DNA of 64,000 nt, taken from the NCBI GenBank assembly GCA_003344405.1, contig NOWV01000020.1, forward strand, positions 682,001 to 746,000, in the 5' to 3' direction. Shown here in pieces: positions 1 to 12,729 of this stretch. The notes below the pieces were generated by a model. That model was not told the origin of the DNA. It worked only from the letters and a program-made list of their open reading frames with translations, and did not search any database. The DNA comes from Trichoplax sp. H2. Lineage: Eukaryota > Placozoa > Uniplacotomia > Trichoplacea. How positions within the stretch are numbered: position 1 is the stretch's first letter; each line of letters begins with the position of its first letter. Both the position numbers and the translations under genes were made by a program.

Positions 1-766
1 TAGCGAATAGATTATAAACATTGTTGCATCGATATGACGACAACTATGCAGGAAATAGCCGAGAGGTCAGGATTATGACGCTAATCTTTTAAAGATATCG
101 TGTTGCTACAAATATTATTAATTAATATAATATTGAACAATTGTTAAGTGCAGTCTGAAGATAGATTCATTAATTTACACTTTAAAGTCAGTTAAAAACT
201 CATTGGTGGATAGAATTGAAAATTAAGGTATTTTCTTAAGAGTTAAGAGCCAACGATACGGGTCAGGAATATATATTTATTAGCATGAATAATGCCGATA
301 GCTACCACTAATAGTATACATCTAATTGGTTTTCTAAGTCAAATCATTCGTACAGAGCATTCAAAGCTAAAAGATCTTCACGCCTCGATACACGAATTTA
401 AGTTATAACTACGCGCTAAAAATTGACAAAAAAACTAAAATGGAACTTTTAAGTAAAATTAGTAACAAGACTTTATTTCAATTTATATTTAAAATTAGAA
501 TCCAGAATTTGATTAACACTATCTTTACATATTTGAACATTATAAGGACTGATGCTATTTCGCAATGATAGAAACCTATGTAATAAAGAAGAGCTTTTTC
601 TTGTTATAAGGCCCATGTACTACCTATATTTACAGTGTAAATAAATACTATATACATACAATGCCAGTCCTATCTTATTATAATATAATATTCCCATAAC
701 TAGTAATCTTCATTTTTAATTTTCATATTTAGAATAAAATTAATGCGGTCAATATAATCTTTAATA
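1..766. other. Gene-poor AT-rich flank
   Basis: No reading frame with coding character is visible on either strand. It lies 3' of the minus-strand membrane-protein gene and may include its 3' UTR and downstream intergenic DNA. Confidence 0.6.
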
Positions 767-3403
767 CTAAAATACATCCATAATAATTCCATGAGCTAAA
801 GTCTCCCTAGCATTATGGTATTGTGATACTTGCTCAAGTTCTTCAGGAGCGATCAATTGACTTTTTTTAATATCCGTAGCAAAGCGATATATAGTGGAAA
901 TGACTTCTTTCTTTAGTTTTTTATCATTTAGTGCAGCCTCTGCATTGCTATCTCCTAATGCAACCAATAATGGTAAATAACCGATCAAGAATGCTGCCAA
1001 AGGCTTGGCTAGGGATGTTAATCGTTGCAATTGACCAAAAGACATTATGGCTGCAAATGTAAAAATAACAATACACAGCATGCGGATAAATCATATAAAA
1101 GTTCTCCTAGATGATCCTAGATGCTGAGCACAAACTTCCTTATATACAGCTAAGGGAACATAAGCTGCACCATGATGGTCTTCGAAAAATAATGTCTTAA
1201 TTTTTTGCAATGGTGTAAATGTTTGATCTAATGATGTTTCCTCGTCATCATAAAGTGGCTGTTTGGGTATATCGATAGGATCGATACGAGAGTTTTTCAT
1301 TTTTAATGGTGGCAAAGTATACTTTCGATGCTTTCTTCTTGTTTCCGGTTTATTTTGTTGTTGGTCATCGACAACAGCTTTGCCCAAGATTTCACGTTGC
1401 TTATCCAACGAAAACTGACTCTCACGGTTAGATTCTAATTTTTCACATATTTCAAATGCTAATTTTTTCAATTTTTGCTTTCTAACATAGCGATCAGATA
1501 TCACCGAGAATAAATAGTATATAATGATCACGATAAATATAAGATAGGGTGTACTGACATCAGCGTTAACAATTATTCCTACTACAGTAAATGCAAAAGT
1601 ATAAAGAATGAGATAGGCCGACACTGCAAGCAGACCGATTAAAATGATATAAAAATACAGGGAGCAAATGAAAAAGATGATGATCAATAAAATATTGCAC
1701 AAACCAGTGATTTTACGCGATAATATTTTATGTACCCCAGCTATGGAAGTTAAAAAGCAATAAACAAGGGGTATTGGCATCAATAAGAAAACAACAAAAA
1801 CAGGTAGACATAATATTAAAACTACTACTGGGAGTAGACCGGTTGCCAACGTAAAGCCGATACAGCTAAATAATTGTTCATACATATTAACCGATTGCAA
1901 CATTTGCTTTTTAGCAGCTGTCCAATATTGAATTGGTGTATCCCACACCCAAATTCGATAATTACTCCAATAAGTTGAACTGAAAAGTAAGCTACGATTT
2001 TTTGCCACAGTACGATGGAATTTAACAATTTCATGGCTACCGTGAGTACTGAAGATTGCCGGTAAGTTGCTCTTTTCTTCTTTTCTTTCTTCATCGTCAT
2101 CATCACTGTCATCTTCTTCAACCACTTGTAAATCATCTAACCAATCGATAAACACATTATTGGTTAGCGAATCGGTGGTTAGTGTAGCAACTATCCAAGC
2201 ACCAACGATGACAAATAAACCAAAACCACCACATACGGCAGGTATTAGATATTCATAGAGTTGCTGTTGAGTTAAATTGGTTAAGTAGACTCTTTCAAAT
2301 AGTTGTCGATTAATAGTTAATTGTAATGCCAAGAAAATAACGATGACGATAGGGGATAATAAAATAAATAAAATTTGGTAGCAACGATTGGTTTTCCAGT
2401 TCCAACGCTTAGGCAAGACTTGAAATGGGACATCGCCATCTAAAATAATGAGTTCGGTATAGGAATATTTATCAAAATCAAAAAGTTGTCTTAAATTGCG
2501 CTTGTTAAAGGTAGCGAGTTCTTTATCATCTTGTATGCTAATTTTATGCTGCTTGCTAGCATCAGGTTCATCTTGATGGCTTATTCCATAGCCGTTATTA
2601 TTATTTGCCTGTTGCTGTTTTTTATTTTGACGAGATGACGATCGCGGTTTCTTTCTTTTCGATCGGTAGAACCAACGCTCATATTCTTCGCTAACTTCAT
2701 TTAAGATTTTTTCCGGGACGTACAAGACTACCAAAACGATAGAAGCATAAATCATTACATAAAGGATATTTAACCAGCCGTTAAGTTCAACAGGATGATT
2801 ACAGTCCCAACTGCCAGAAAGGCTATCGAGCTCATTGCAGCATTCATAAGCCAGTTGATTTTGTACCAGCCATAAAAATGCTTCAGATTGAGCTACACGA
2901 TGGCACATCATATGTAAATTGTAATCCGTCTGAGTTATTCCCGATAAAAATCTGCCTATAACTTTTCGTTTACAGGTTTCGTTTAAACTAGCTAAACAAT
3001 TATTGGGTGTTGCTGTAATGTTAATTGTGGCTGTTCGTTGAAATAAAGTTAACGTTCCCATACTAAATATATTGATATCAAAAGGTAACGCGAGATAGGA
3101 TCGTCCATATGTTTCTAGCGCCCAAACCCATTTATCAGCTTCATAACTTGAGGCAAGATTAGCCGCCAAGGATAATCCATTTGTGTCATTATTGATCGCC
3201 AAGGTTAATGTGATAATGCGGAATTTATTTTGCTTCTTTAATGCTAGAAATTTATTGATAGAATCTGTCGTTGCAGTTAAACTACATTGATTTAAGCAAT
3301 CGTTAGAGGTTGCTGCTGATGTCGTTGATGTTTTAACTATAATTAAGAGTAAAATGGTTACCAATGCACGAATTAACCAGCTTTGATTTCCCATCCTTGC
3401 CAT
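767..3403 (-). CDS. Multi-pass membrane protein with secreted N-terminal domain, unknown family
   Basis: The main open frame (1091-3403, 770 aa) begins with a signal peptide (hydrophobic stretch at about residues 9-30). An extracellular part of about 180 residues follows, with paired cysteines and N-glycosylation sequons. I count about eight hydrophobic segments: near 210-232, two around 345-410, and a cluster between about 530 and 660. Between the first two is a basic, Gln/Asn-rich cytoplasmic loop; an acidic Asp/Glu run lies near residue 430; the tail is charged. A second frame (767-1081) is in the same reading frame after a TGA and has coding character with a hydrophobic start. It is preceded by a strong acceptor (T-rich tract, then TTTGCAG ending at 1051), so I read 767-1050 as a probable last exon. 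A donor near 1131 (GTGCTC, phase 1) would fit but is weak. If no intron is used, the protein stops at 1091. I recognise no known domain; receptor, channel or transporter cannot be decided. Confidence 0.7.
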
Positions 3404-3756
3404 GTTATTGAAAGAAAATGGTGGAAGTGGAAGGGAGGCCCGATAACAACTTGATCATGGCAATTAATCGATGTTGCTATGGATACACAAATAACATTTT
3501 TCGACTCATGACGATCATAAATGACTACTATTAGTATTGATTTCTTGTCATTTGATTATGTGTACCAATAATAGAGATAGTCGTTGAGTATTGTTTGATA
3601 GTTGTAAACAATTATTTTCTAGTGTTCACAATTAAAATATTAAATGGATCTAGTAGTTAAAAAGAATGCGTCCTTGCTCGTTGAATTTGATACAGTCATT
3701 AATATAGATGTGCATAGACGCCTACTACAGCCTATACAATATAATCATGATGAAAC
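3404..3756. other. Intergenic, upstream of the membrane-protein gene
   Basis: This stretch lies 5' of the minus-strand gene and should hold its promoter. I see no frame and no convincing core promoter motif. Confidence 0.4.
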
Positions 3757-4310
3757 GCCGAAAGAGGGTGTGCAAATTCCTGAATAGCTACAATCATCAT
3801 CAAAAATTACTGGTAGCAGCAATGATAAACATCGGATTAGGTGATTATACAGTCAAGGTCTGAATCTCATCTCTCGTACTTTAATTACGGTAATTTGCTA
3901 ATTACAGTTAATGGCTGAAAACTAAACGGAGAAAGAAGAGATCGCGGATTCCTAAGTAGCGGCAATGATCATCAAAAATTACTAGTAGCAGCAGCAATAA
4001 TATAGCTCACATTCGATTTGCTCATTATTCAGTTAAGATTGGAATCTTACCGTTCGTACTTTAATTACGGTAATCTGCTAATTACAGTGAATAGCTGAAA
4101 AATAAATGGAGAAAGAAGAGAATGTGGATTCCTAAGTAGCTACAATGATCATCAAAAATTACTAGTAGCAACAATAATATAGCTTACATTCGATTTGGTA
4201 ATTATTCCATTGAGATTGAAACCTTACCATTCGTACTTTAATTACGGTAATCTGCTAATCACAGTTAATGGCTAAATGGCTAAACGGAGAAGGAAAGGTG
4301 TGATTTCCTG
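3757..4310. repeat. Tandem repeat, three copies of 177-180 bp
   Basis: Three diverged head-to-tail copies are visible. Each contains the words CATCAAAAATTACT, CGTACTTTAATTACGGTAAT and TGCTAAT, and a purine-rich GGAGAAAGAAGAG-like end. The anchor TACTTTAATTACGG occurs at about 3877, 4057 and 4234, giving spacings of 180 and 177 bp. Flanking sequence at about 4310 begins a fourth unit (TTCCTGAATAG) and then loses similarity. No open frame runs through it, so this looks like a short satellite-type array and not coding repeats. Confidence 0.85.
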
Positions 4311-5425
4311 AATAGATATATCCTTGAACATATGATCTAGTTCTAATGCACTTCATTATCCTAAATGGCTAAGTTAATACCTACAACGGGAAAACTAGTG
4401 GAAAGTATCGTACTAATCCTGCAATTAGGTTTGGCTCTTATATGTAGTGTACATTTAATTAAGGATATGCAATATTATGCTAATTATATTAAGTGAAAGG
4501 GTGGACTTACTGAATTATTCTCGTATCGAGTATATTAACGATCACATCAAGATTTAAATCCAAGTCCCTTATTGATCACGGTATCAATACAGCTTAAAGT
4601 TATTGACAGATCTTCATCAATAATGGTAGGGTTTACTGTGATATAAAGTATATTTGTTAAAGTCTATATTAAGGATCGAATTAAATTTGGCGTGCTAACA
4701 AAGGATGAAAAGGACTATGTAGACTAGGATATTAATTACCGGTATATGGATGTCTCAGAATGAGAGATAATTTAATCCAAGCGCAGCTTGATAGTTGGCA
4801 TGATATTCTTGAATTTAATTACATAAACTATAATTTCAATTTAAGACTAAGAATCAGCTTTACAAACCAAGTATTAAATAGAAAAACAAGCGTACTATAG
4901 ACGCTAGAATAATCAATAATTCTTATTTCACAAGTAGACTTACGCTATTCTATATTGCCATAATGTAGATCATTATTTCAACCTTCATTACAATACATTT
5001 CTAAGTGACGTTTATTTAGTTGAAACAAGGCAAAATATCAGTAAAAATGTAAAGCTACAAGGCACAAAGCTTATCCTCATTGCTCTGTCTTCTTCATAGA
5101 AACGGGTTTAATTCTGCTACAAAGTTCTATTATTACCAAATATTAGAAACAAGAAAAGACTCCTTGATAGATTTGATACGCCTTCTTTATTTTCAGTTAT
5201 CGATCAGAAGTTTGACAGTTACATCATCTGATTTTAAAATAGATCTGTTATCGTTGATCCATCTAAAATTACTGAAATACTGTAAATAAATTTATTACAC
5301 CTACATAGATGAACTGCATTTCATGATTAACAAATCCTGCAAATACAGTTCTATATCAATGATTTACGATATTGCTTAGAAATAAAATCAGGGTAACTGT
5401 AATAATATCAATTCCAACTGGCTGA
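4311..5425. other. Intergenic, no gene seen
   Basis: AT-rich sequence between the tandem array and the 3' end of the secreted-protein gene. The only frames are short and lack coding character (for example about 69 codons at 5080-5289, plus strand). Confidence 0.5.
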
Positions 5426-6109
5426 TTATTTATTTACACAACCAAACATAAACCACATTCCGTTGGCACTGCAGTGATCATCACTCTCCTCATCATCGGA
5501 TTGGCGCACTTCCTTCATGATGGATCTTAACATGAAATCGCTTCTAGCTGGTTTTTCTATAAAATAATATTTTCCAACAGAGAAGTTAAGTGGCACTGTC
5601 GATATCTACTAAACTTATCTAGTTTGTAATTGGTATACCTGCAATGCACTGATTATATATATCAGCATTATATAATTTGCTCAAATTGACGAAGAATTTT
5701 TGGACACCATTAGGAGTGTTGCAAGGTTTGGTGCCTACGGCTAGGCATCTTTCTAAGATTTTCCAACGGTCACATGATACCTTAGAGCTATAACCCAGCT
5801 CATATTTTAAAGTATCCATTTTAGCAAATTGAGCGCAAGTGGTTAGGGATACCAGGGCTTCTGGACAACTAGCTGATTTCTTGAAAGCTGTATAGTATTA
5901 AATAAAAATATAGTGATTAAGCTTTAGTACCTATATGTAGCGAATCCCTGTGGATAGTGGTTATGAATAACATGATATTCGCCATAATATATTGACTCAC
6001 GCCATAGAGGATCCCAATTTTCTAATTCATTTTCTCTTTTTGACACTGAAACGGCATTTATAGCTGCTGTAGCCAAAAGTGCAGATAACATTAAACTGAT
6101 GGTATGCAT
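5426..6109 (-). CDS. Secreted eight-cysteine protein, three exons
   Basis: I assembled this gene from three exons: 6109-5931, 5868-5639 and 5556-5426. The junctions are AG|GTACTA to ...GCTAG (phase 2) and GCAG|GTATAC to TTTATAG (phase 1). Lengths 179+230+131 total 540 nt, that is 179 aa plus TAA, with the frame kept throughout. The product opens with a signal peptide (residues 1 to about 19), then a dibasic KR and an acidic/aromatic stretch. Eight cysteines follow in a spaced pattern: two in the start of exon 2, three in its middle (DRWKILERCLAVGTKPC region), one at its end, and two in exon 3. Exon 3 also carries an acidic DDEESDD run just before its first cysteine. An even cysteine number after a signal peptide suggests a disulfide-stabilised extracellular protein. 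The pattern loosely recalls nematode DUF19-type proteins, but I cannot assign a family. Unspliced, exons 1 and 2 would look like two separate small frames. Confidence 0.7.
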
Positions 6110-9100
6110 CTTGTAATCAATAGTGTGAAAGTGAATACAAGGGGCTAAGGATGCTGTAATTAGAATGAGAGTCTAGACTCAATTGCAGTCTTATTTATAT
6201 GCTTCCAGCTGATCGTCAATTTAGTTTCGGTTGAATCAAATGATTGGCAGTATACTAGAGAAGTAGTAGCACTCTGTTTTGCTAAGGAATTTCAAATGGA
6301 TCAATATCTGATATGAATAGTTTTCCTTGGTCCATTTAATATGACAGGAAGATCATGTATGAATTATTAATTACCGCTTGTGGATGTTGAAATGGATAAC
6401 ATAATGGAAATAGATATTGAGTCATCGAGGAAGAAGATTATTTCAAAGTATCCTTGAATTAATAAATTCAACCGATTTAAGATCGACTAATGTAATACGA
6501 TATATTTATATCAATAGAATGATTCTTATATTAAAGGTACTATCTTGTAGAGTTTAGAATGCTGTATTAGTAAATATATTTCACGCCCAATGGCTAAAAT
6601 ATTCTGATAGCCTAACGAATTAGTGTCTATGAGGGAATATCTATCAGAAATATTCTCACGGTAGAACGGTCAGTTTCTTTATGAAGCTACCGTGGTAGCT
6701 TATTTTTCATAAGTTTTCAAACTGATTAATAAGTTATCCTCCATTAGAGTGCTTAAATTTAAGAATATTATTATAATAAGATATCGCACTTATTGATACC
6801 TAAGTTTCAATGAGATATTCTTATGTTGAAACATATTTTAACACAGAAGAGTGGTTATTCTAGAATCAATATTTGCAGGTAAATTCATGTAATATAAATA
6901 AATTAATCTCCGTAAGACAGTATTTTATTTAATTATAATACAAAATTCGCGAAATTATCCTGTATCCAGTATTAATTTGAGCCCTAAAATTAAGTGAGAA
7001 ATTAAACTTTCTCAGACGATAGTTACTTCTGTATGTATTCTAAAAATATAATACAGTTATTTTAAAGCTACTTTCCGCGTAGTTTTTCTTTGAAATAACA
7101 TAATATGTTATTGCTGCTATTAATGAGATTTAGAATGCAAGACCACACTTATGAAGTTATTCTATATATTATTTTGTTTACTAATACTTAGTTATAGAAT
7201 GAATTTATCAATATCTATTAAATATTTCATGTAAAAATAAGCTGCATGGTAATTTATTCAAGATATTTTCTGTCTTGAACCCTGAGTATGTGCATGTATA
7301 GTCGTAGTGAACACTTGATCAACATAAGTTATTGCCAAAATAAATCGGTAGTATTCATGGCGTTAAACGAAGTAGGGGAAATCCATTGAATACATAGATT
7401 ACGTTTTAAATTTCCCTTTTATTATCATTACCTCTGCATATATCGAAATACAATTGAGCATGATGAAAACTCAGCGTCAGATAAGCAATTGACCTAATTT
7501 CTATAGAGATTTATGAAAAGTAAATTTGGATCTGTAAAACTAATCGAGTTAAAGAAATATTTCTATTTGTTAAATACAATCCTTTCTTTCTAAGATATGA
7601 CGGTAAATTACCAAAATATTAATTCTTAACAAAGCGTATTCAAGATATCAATCATTGTTTAGGTGGATATTAAAGAAGAATACGGCTACTTCCTATAGCG
7701 GTACTTAGAATCTGCTAAATTCTAGAATTTTTTCTGATGCTTGCAGCTGGCAAGGTTAATTATATAATACTATTGCACTCGATCTAAAGAAAAATACTTT
7801 AAGGTTCTTTATACGGTATACAATCATATCTGTTGATAATAAACTGCAATAATCTGGTATTGAATCAGAAGCTAACAAAAACCAATTATCGGATAGATCA
7901 AATTGTAAAAATAACAAAAGCGTGATTGACGAATTGCGGGTTTTCTATTCTTGCTTTTATTGTTATTAGGCAGTAAAATAACAATTAAAATTACCGATAA
8001 ACATATGATTTAATTCATTTTTGTAGTACAATATCTCTGGACAAATAATCAGTATGCATGAGATTCTAAAAATTATCACGATAAAATAGGCCAAATTTCT
8101 TTATCCATAACTAAAAAATGCTCTGCCCTTGATAGTATGTTACTAGCTATATTGGATACCAGTTGTTAATTAGCGTATTGTCTTCTAAAATTTTTTGTCA
8201 ATCTTATAGTTTATAGAACTTTAAATCACTTGGATATCTATTGAGGGCTAAAATAAACTAAAAAATGCACTGACTGAGGCAATAAATACATCTGAAGTGT
8301 TTATATGTGAAGAATAACCATAAAATTCGGCCTTTGAATACCTTAACCGAGTAAATAGTTATTATAGTATCTATAGTGCTGTGAGAGTCTAGGTTAAATT
8401 TTTAAATTCAGTCACTTATTACAGGAAATCGTTGTTTACGGTAAAGACAGATATTAATAAGTCTGCCTTCAAATTTCAATATTCGATTTAAAAGTAGTTA
8501 AGGTTAGTATGTCGACTCCAATAACGTTAATTTATCCACCATGTAACAGATGTAGTTTCAGCTATTGCTAATAAAACTAATGAAATGAATTATTTCAGTA
8601 GACGCAAAAATTACAGCTTGTAAGCAATTCTGAGGAGATAAACAACTGTTAGCATTATTGCTAATAGCTTGTAAATATTAATGAATCGCTGATAAATATC
8701 ACGATTAGATTAATCTGTTGATTTATTAATTAGTTAATTCAGAATTGGTCATACTGTACTAATAGGCTAGTTGCATATTGTGAATAAATATTTGATAACT
8801 AATATGTATATAATTGCATCAGCTAGTTTTTATTATCTTTTATGTCCTATCTTGAATTTTTCTATCCTATTCATGCTGATTTTTTGAGGTACTAATTGTT
8901 ACTGTGTAAATATCTTAACTGTATAGATTTACGTGAAGTCTTTATTAATTTTTAATCTTATTTACCCTCCTGTTATTGTGTATCTCAAGTTTTATTGTCT
9001 CTTGTTCATCATAAATGTGCTACTAGTTCCATTACCGATAGCTATAGTGTGATAAATCAATTGGATGAGATATGCAAGCATTTAAAGTCTTTATTAATTT

Positions 9101-10900
9101 GACAAATTCCAGTCTTGCTTTTATGGCTTTATTTAAATTTTGTATTTATTCATACTCACTATCTTGATCCATTTTAATCTCATAATTATTTTGATATCGT
9201 TAGTTTTATTGAACACCAGTAGGATGGATGCGCAAATAAGATTTATTAATTTATTATCATATAATCTCGTACGTATAACACAATTTATTTTTTCCATCTT
9301 GATTGTGCTAATTTTGTGAATACCAATCTTTTTGGTGTATAATTGATTAATTACTTAGAACAAGACTTAGTTGATTGAAAGTATTTTTAAATCTATTGAC
9401 ATATGACTTTGTTTCTGTAGCATCTTTTCAAATTTATGAAACCTTTTCTTCTTGATGCTACTAGTCATTCCTGGATCAATGATTGTAACGGAATTCGTTA
9501 TATTAGATGGATATAAACATAAATTTTTGTCGGTTCATTATCGCACACTTTACTTTTATTGCTTATTTCAAGTTTTTTTATAGAATGGAAGCTTTATATT
9601 ATTTGCATTGATCGTTGGGTTCATGATTAATTTGTACAAATTTTTTGTTATGCAATGTTGTTTTCATATGATAATTTTAATATTTTACGTCTTTGACAAT
9701 TTATCGTAATTTAAGTGATCTTTTACATGTTTGCTGCTATGATTTGCTGCAGTTAATTAATTTCATAAATAGCATGAGTTAGTAATGTCTACTTTAATGA
9801 ATCATTTTGAAATTCACTTTTTAAGCGTTGTTTTCAAGACTAATATTTATTATCTTAGTTATATTGATCCTTTGAACATGAAATTATGCAGATATAGTTG
9901 ATTACTTATGAAGATTGAATACAAGTATTGGTTTTCGTTCATTCATTCATTATTAATTAGTTAAATATTATAGAATATATCCTATCGCTAATGATGATTT
10001 AAACGATTCAAAAATATAAATCTCTTGGTTATTTTCTACATTACTGACCATGTATGTTGCGCTTTTGGGTCAATAACGTAATAGTTTCAGCTTAATTGCG
10101 ATCTTTGTATATTCATTATATCTCAGCTTGCAGTAAAAGGTTAGATATGAGATGTTATACGCCGGCGCGTTCAGATCAAATATAAATATCCTGTGTATCT
10201 TGTAAATAAATGTTCTAGCATATTCTATGATTTATTTGAAAAATAACATAATAAACCAGCTCTAATAAGGTAGTTATAATAATAAAGAGTGGAATAAATG
10301 GAGTTGCAACTAATATCCTTATGAACACTAGAAGATTAAAGACTTTAATATCTTATTGGTAATGAAGAGTAAATATCTTATTCTATATTGTATAAAACTC
10401 TATTGACAATACTATGAAAAGCCATAGTATACATTTATTAATCGTTTTTTCCTGTAAGCTATAAGAATAAGGAATTTGTATTACGTCAAAGCAAGCGTTG
10501 TGTAAAACAATATCTAAATATACGGTAAGTTGTCAATTAAGTAGTTAAAAGTATTTCCTGTTTCAAAAATATTTTCATCATTTGAATGTGCTTATTGGTT
10601 GCTATTTTGTAAGAAATGAGTAATATCTAACAATAGTACTGCATAGCTGAAACCATGATTTAACACAGTAGCAAATAGAAATAGCCATGGACTACTAAAA
10701 GAAGACATGGACCTAAATGTCTCGTAACCTAAGCGCATAGGGCTTATGATAAATGAGGGTTGCTGATACCGCACATTATCTAGTGTATCGCGTGCGAGTA
10801 CATGCACAGTAATATACAGTATCGTAGTGTAGGCATCGCGGCTATAGCCTCTGTTGGATGCAGAACGGTTCTTCCTTATTAATGTACTTTACTAATACAT
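6110..10900. other. Long gene-poor region
   Basis: Nearly 5 kb of AT-rich DNA with stop codons in all frames. From about 8750 to 9950 the plus strand is conspicuously T-rich, with recurrent words such as GTCTTTATTAATTT, which may be a decayed repeat. A 71-codon minus-strand frame at 10592-10807 has a hydrophobic patch but no clear splice context, and I do not call it. The 5' regulatory region of the secreted-protein gene must lie just above 6110. Confidence 0.5.
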
Positions 10901-11389
10901 AAATTGGGATAAATATGAAAAGAATATTGAGTAGTCTGAGTAGTAGTAAAGTATGGTAAACGTACAGTGAGTTACTCTACCACTAAATACACAGTACAGT
11001 AGCAGATCTTTCAATCACCTCCATAGGACTGCTGCACATCCCTTCTTATCCTGCTAACTCATTTGTATTTAGAAGTCCATGACTGAACTATTGCAAGTGT
11101 CCAGTTTACACGAGAACAATAATAACACCAATCCAAGTAAAGCGCCTGAACGCTACCCATTTCCCTTGCAGCACTAAAAAATATATATATTCATTTTCAT
11201 TTCATTTTTTTATATTTTATTCAACGGTAAAATCTTCCGAAAAACGAAAATAAAAATGCTAAAAATTCAATAATTTTGGCAGAAGACCTAGACCAGGACA
11301 AGACTAATCACTCTTTGGACAGACGGACAGACATTTTAGGCCTCATGGCGTCACCACGAACCAACCGCCACCATAGCAAGTTAAATCAG

Positions 11390-11443
11390 GGACTTCTCCA
11401 TGGAAAATTCATTTATAAAAATGGAATTTTCATGGAGAAGTCC
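11390..11443. repeat. Long near-perfect hairpin (inverted repeat)
   Basis: The arms begin GGACTTCTCCATG and end CATGGAGAAGTCC, a 13-bp perfect outer stem. An inner GAAAATTC/GAATTTTC pairing follows with one-base offsets, closing on an AT-rich loop of about 10 nt. The centre contains TTATAAA. The size is that of a small foldback element or hairpin RNA precursor; nothing here decides which. Confidence 0.8.
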
Positions 11444-11578
11444 ATGGTTCAACGGTCTTGTTCATTCAAACGTCGTGTAAAGAGTGTGTACTATATATAC
11501 AGTGTACACAGTACCTATTCGAAATAGCGAAATGACTATCCAAAATTTGGATAGCACTTGCAAGTTGCTATGTTACCA

Positions 11579-11981
11579 GTACGGTACGGTACGACTTGGA
11601 CTGTACTTCCGTCGGTGCTGTTGAAGTCCAAATTTCCGGTCAAAAGAGTACAAACTGATAGTCAAGCTTTCTCATCAAATCCGCTCGGCCGGGTTATCCA
11701 ATTTAACTTAAGGAAATCTGTGCAACACTTGGCACTTGCTAGTTGCTACATTCAAAATGATCAATTATTATGAAATGGTCGACAATCCGTCCCTCCATGG
11801 TTTCTCTTTTAGTTGTCCTGATGCAGTACGGTACGATACAACTTAGACTGTACTTCCGTCGGTGCTAGTGAAGTCCAAATTTCCGTTCAAAAGAGTACAA
11901 ACTGATAGTCCAGCTTTCTCATCAAATCCGCTCGGCCGGTTATCCAATTTTAAGGAAATCTGTGCAACACTTGGCAGTATT
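11579..11981 (+). repeat. Direct duplication of about 160 bp, spacing 247 bp
   Basis: Copy 1 (about 11579-11739) and copy 2 (about 11825-11981) share long words: CTGTACTTCCGTCGGTGCT, GAAGTCCAAATTTCCG, AAAAGAGTACAAACTGATAGT, CTTTCTCATCAAATCCGCTC and GGAAATCTGTGCAACACTTG. They differ by small indels and substitutions. Each copy is preceded by a GTACGGTACG-like motif. Related GTACAGTAC words recur at about 10990, 17470, 17590, 18430 and 18790, so they may belong to a dispersed family. Confidence 0.8.
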
Positions 11982-12050
11982 ATCTTGCAATATAGAAGTT
12001 ATATATTAAAGCTTGTAGTGTACATACGCCCAGTAGTAATTCAACCATGG

Positions 12051-12140
12051 TTAGGCACCGTCCATTAACACTTTGTCCAAATCAACGCTATCGCGATGAC
12101 CAAGATCCGCGATTACAAAGACGTCTCCCGCCGTCTGGCC
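12051..12140 (-). other. Possible terminal coding exon or gene remnant
   Basis: On the minus strand, after a TAGCATCTAG acceptor-like site, a 29-codon frame ends in TAA at 12051. It encodes a plausible globular stretch (about GQTAGDVFVIADLGH, then acidic/hydrophobic residues to the end). Its GC content is clearly higher than that of the flanks. I could not find a partner exon upstream and I recognise no family. It may be a fragment of a transposed or decayed gene; the antisense 129-codon frame starting at 12096 looks like its shadow. Confidence 0.2.
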
Positions 12141-12729
12141 CTAGATGCTAGATATTTTAAGCAAGATCCTAGAGCTCCACAATCTAGTGATCATCAAAGT
12201 GCCTGCCATCATGGTAAGCACGGATATCAGGCGAAGGCTCAGTATCGCGATCGTACAGAATTACAGCATATAACAGCTATAAAACCTAAAAGCATAAGGT
12301 TTCTGGATGGGACGCACAGTGCAAGTTTAGTTTTTACGCAACATTTTTTTGCCACCTATAAAAAGAATGTCGGCCGTAGCGGTAAATTTATACGTAGCAA
12401 AATTGCATTCTATCTTTGGCAGGACAAAGTAAATTACGCTTGCCATCAACTGTTCCTTTTATGCTTAAAATATATATTTTATTAAAGCTTGTAATGGGAA
12501 ATTACCACTATTAAAATCTTAATACAAGTTTAGTATTTGTACAGTTTGTACCAACTATACGTACAGTAATTGATAATTAACCAACAAAAATCAGTTTAAT
12601 ATTGGCTAGGTAAAGGGATCAACAAGATTTTATTTATAATATTCAGCCTTTTAAGTACTAGTAGATTTATAGCTCGGATGATGGGTTAAGATCGTTACGA
12701 GCTTTTGGACCCTTATCTATAAAGATAAC

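Noticed and set aside
2067-2258. Ser-rich plus-strand frame
   Set aside because: Antisense shadow of the Asp/Glu run in the membrane-protein gene.
10592-10807. 71-codon minus-strand frame with a hydrophobic stretch
   Set aside because: No signal peptide, partner exon or splice context; not distinguishable from chance.
12096-12485. 129-codon plus-strand frame
   Set aside because: No domain or consistent composition, and its first part is antisense to a more protein-like minus-strand frame.
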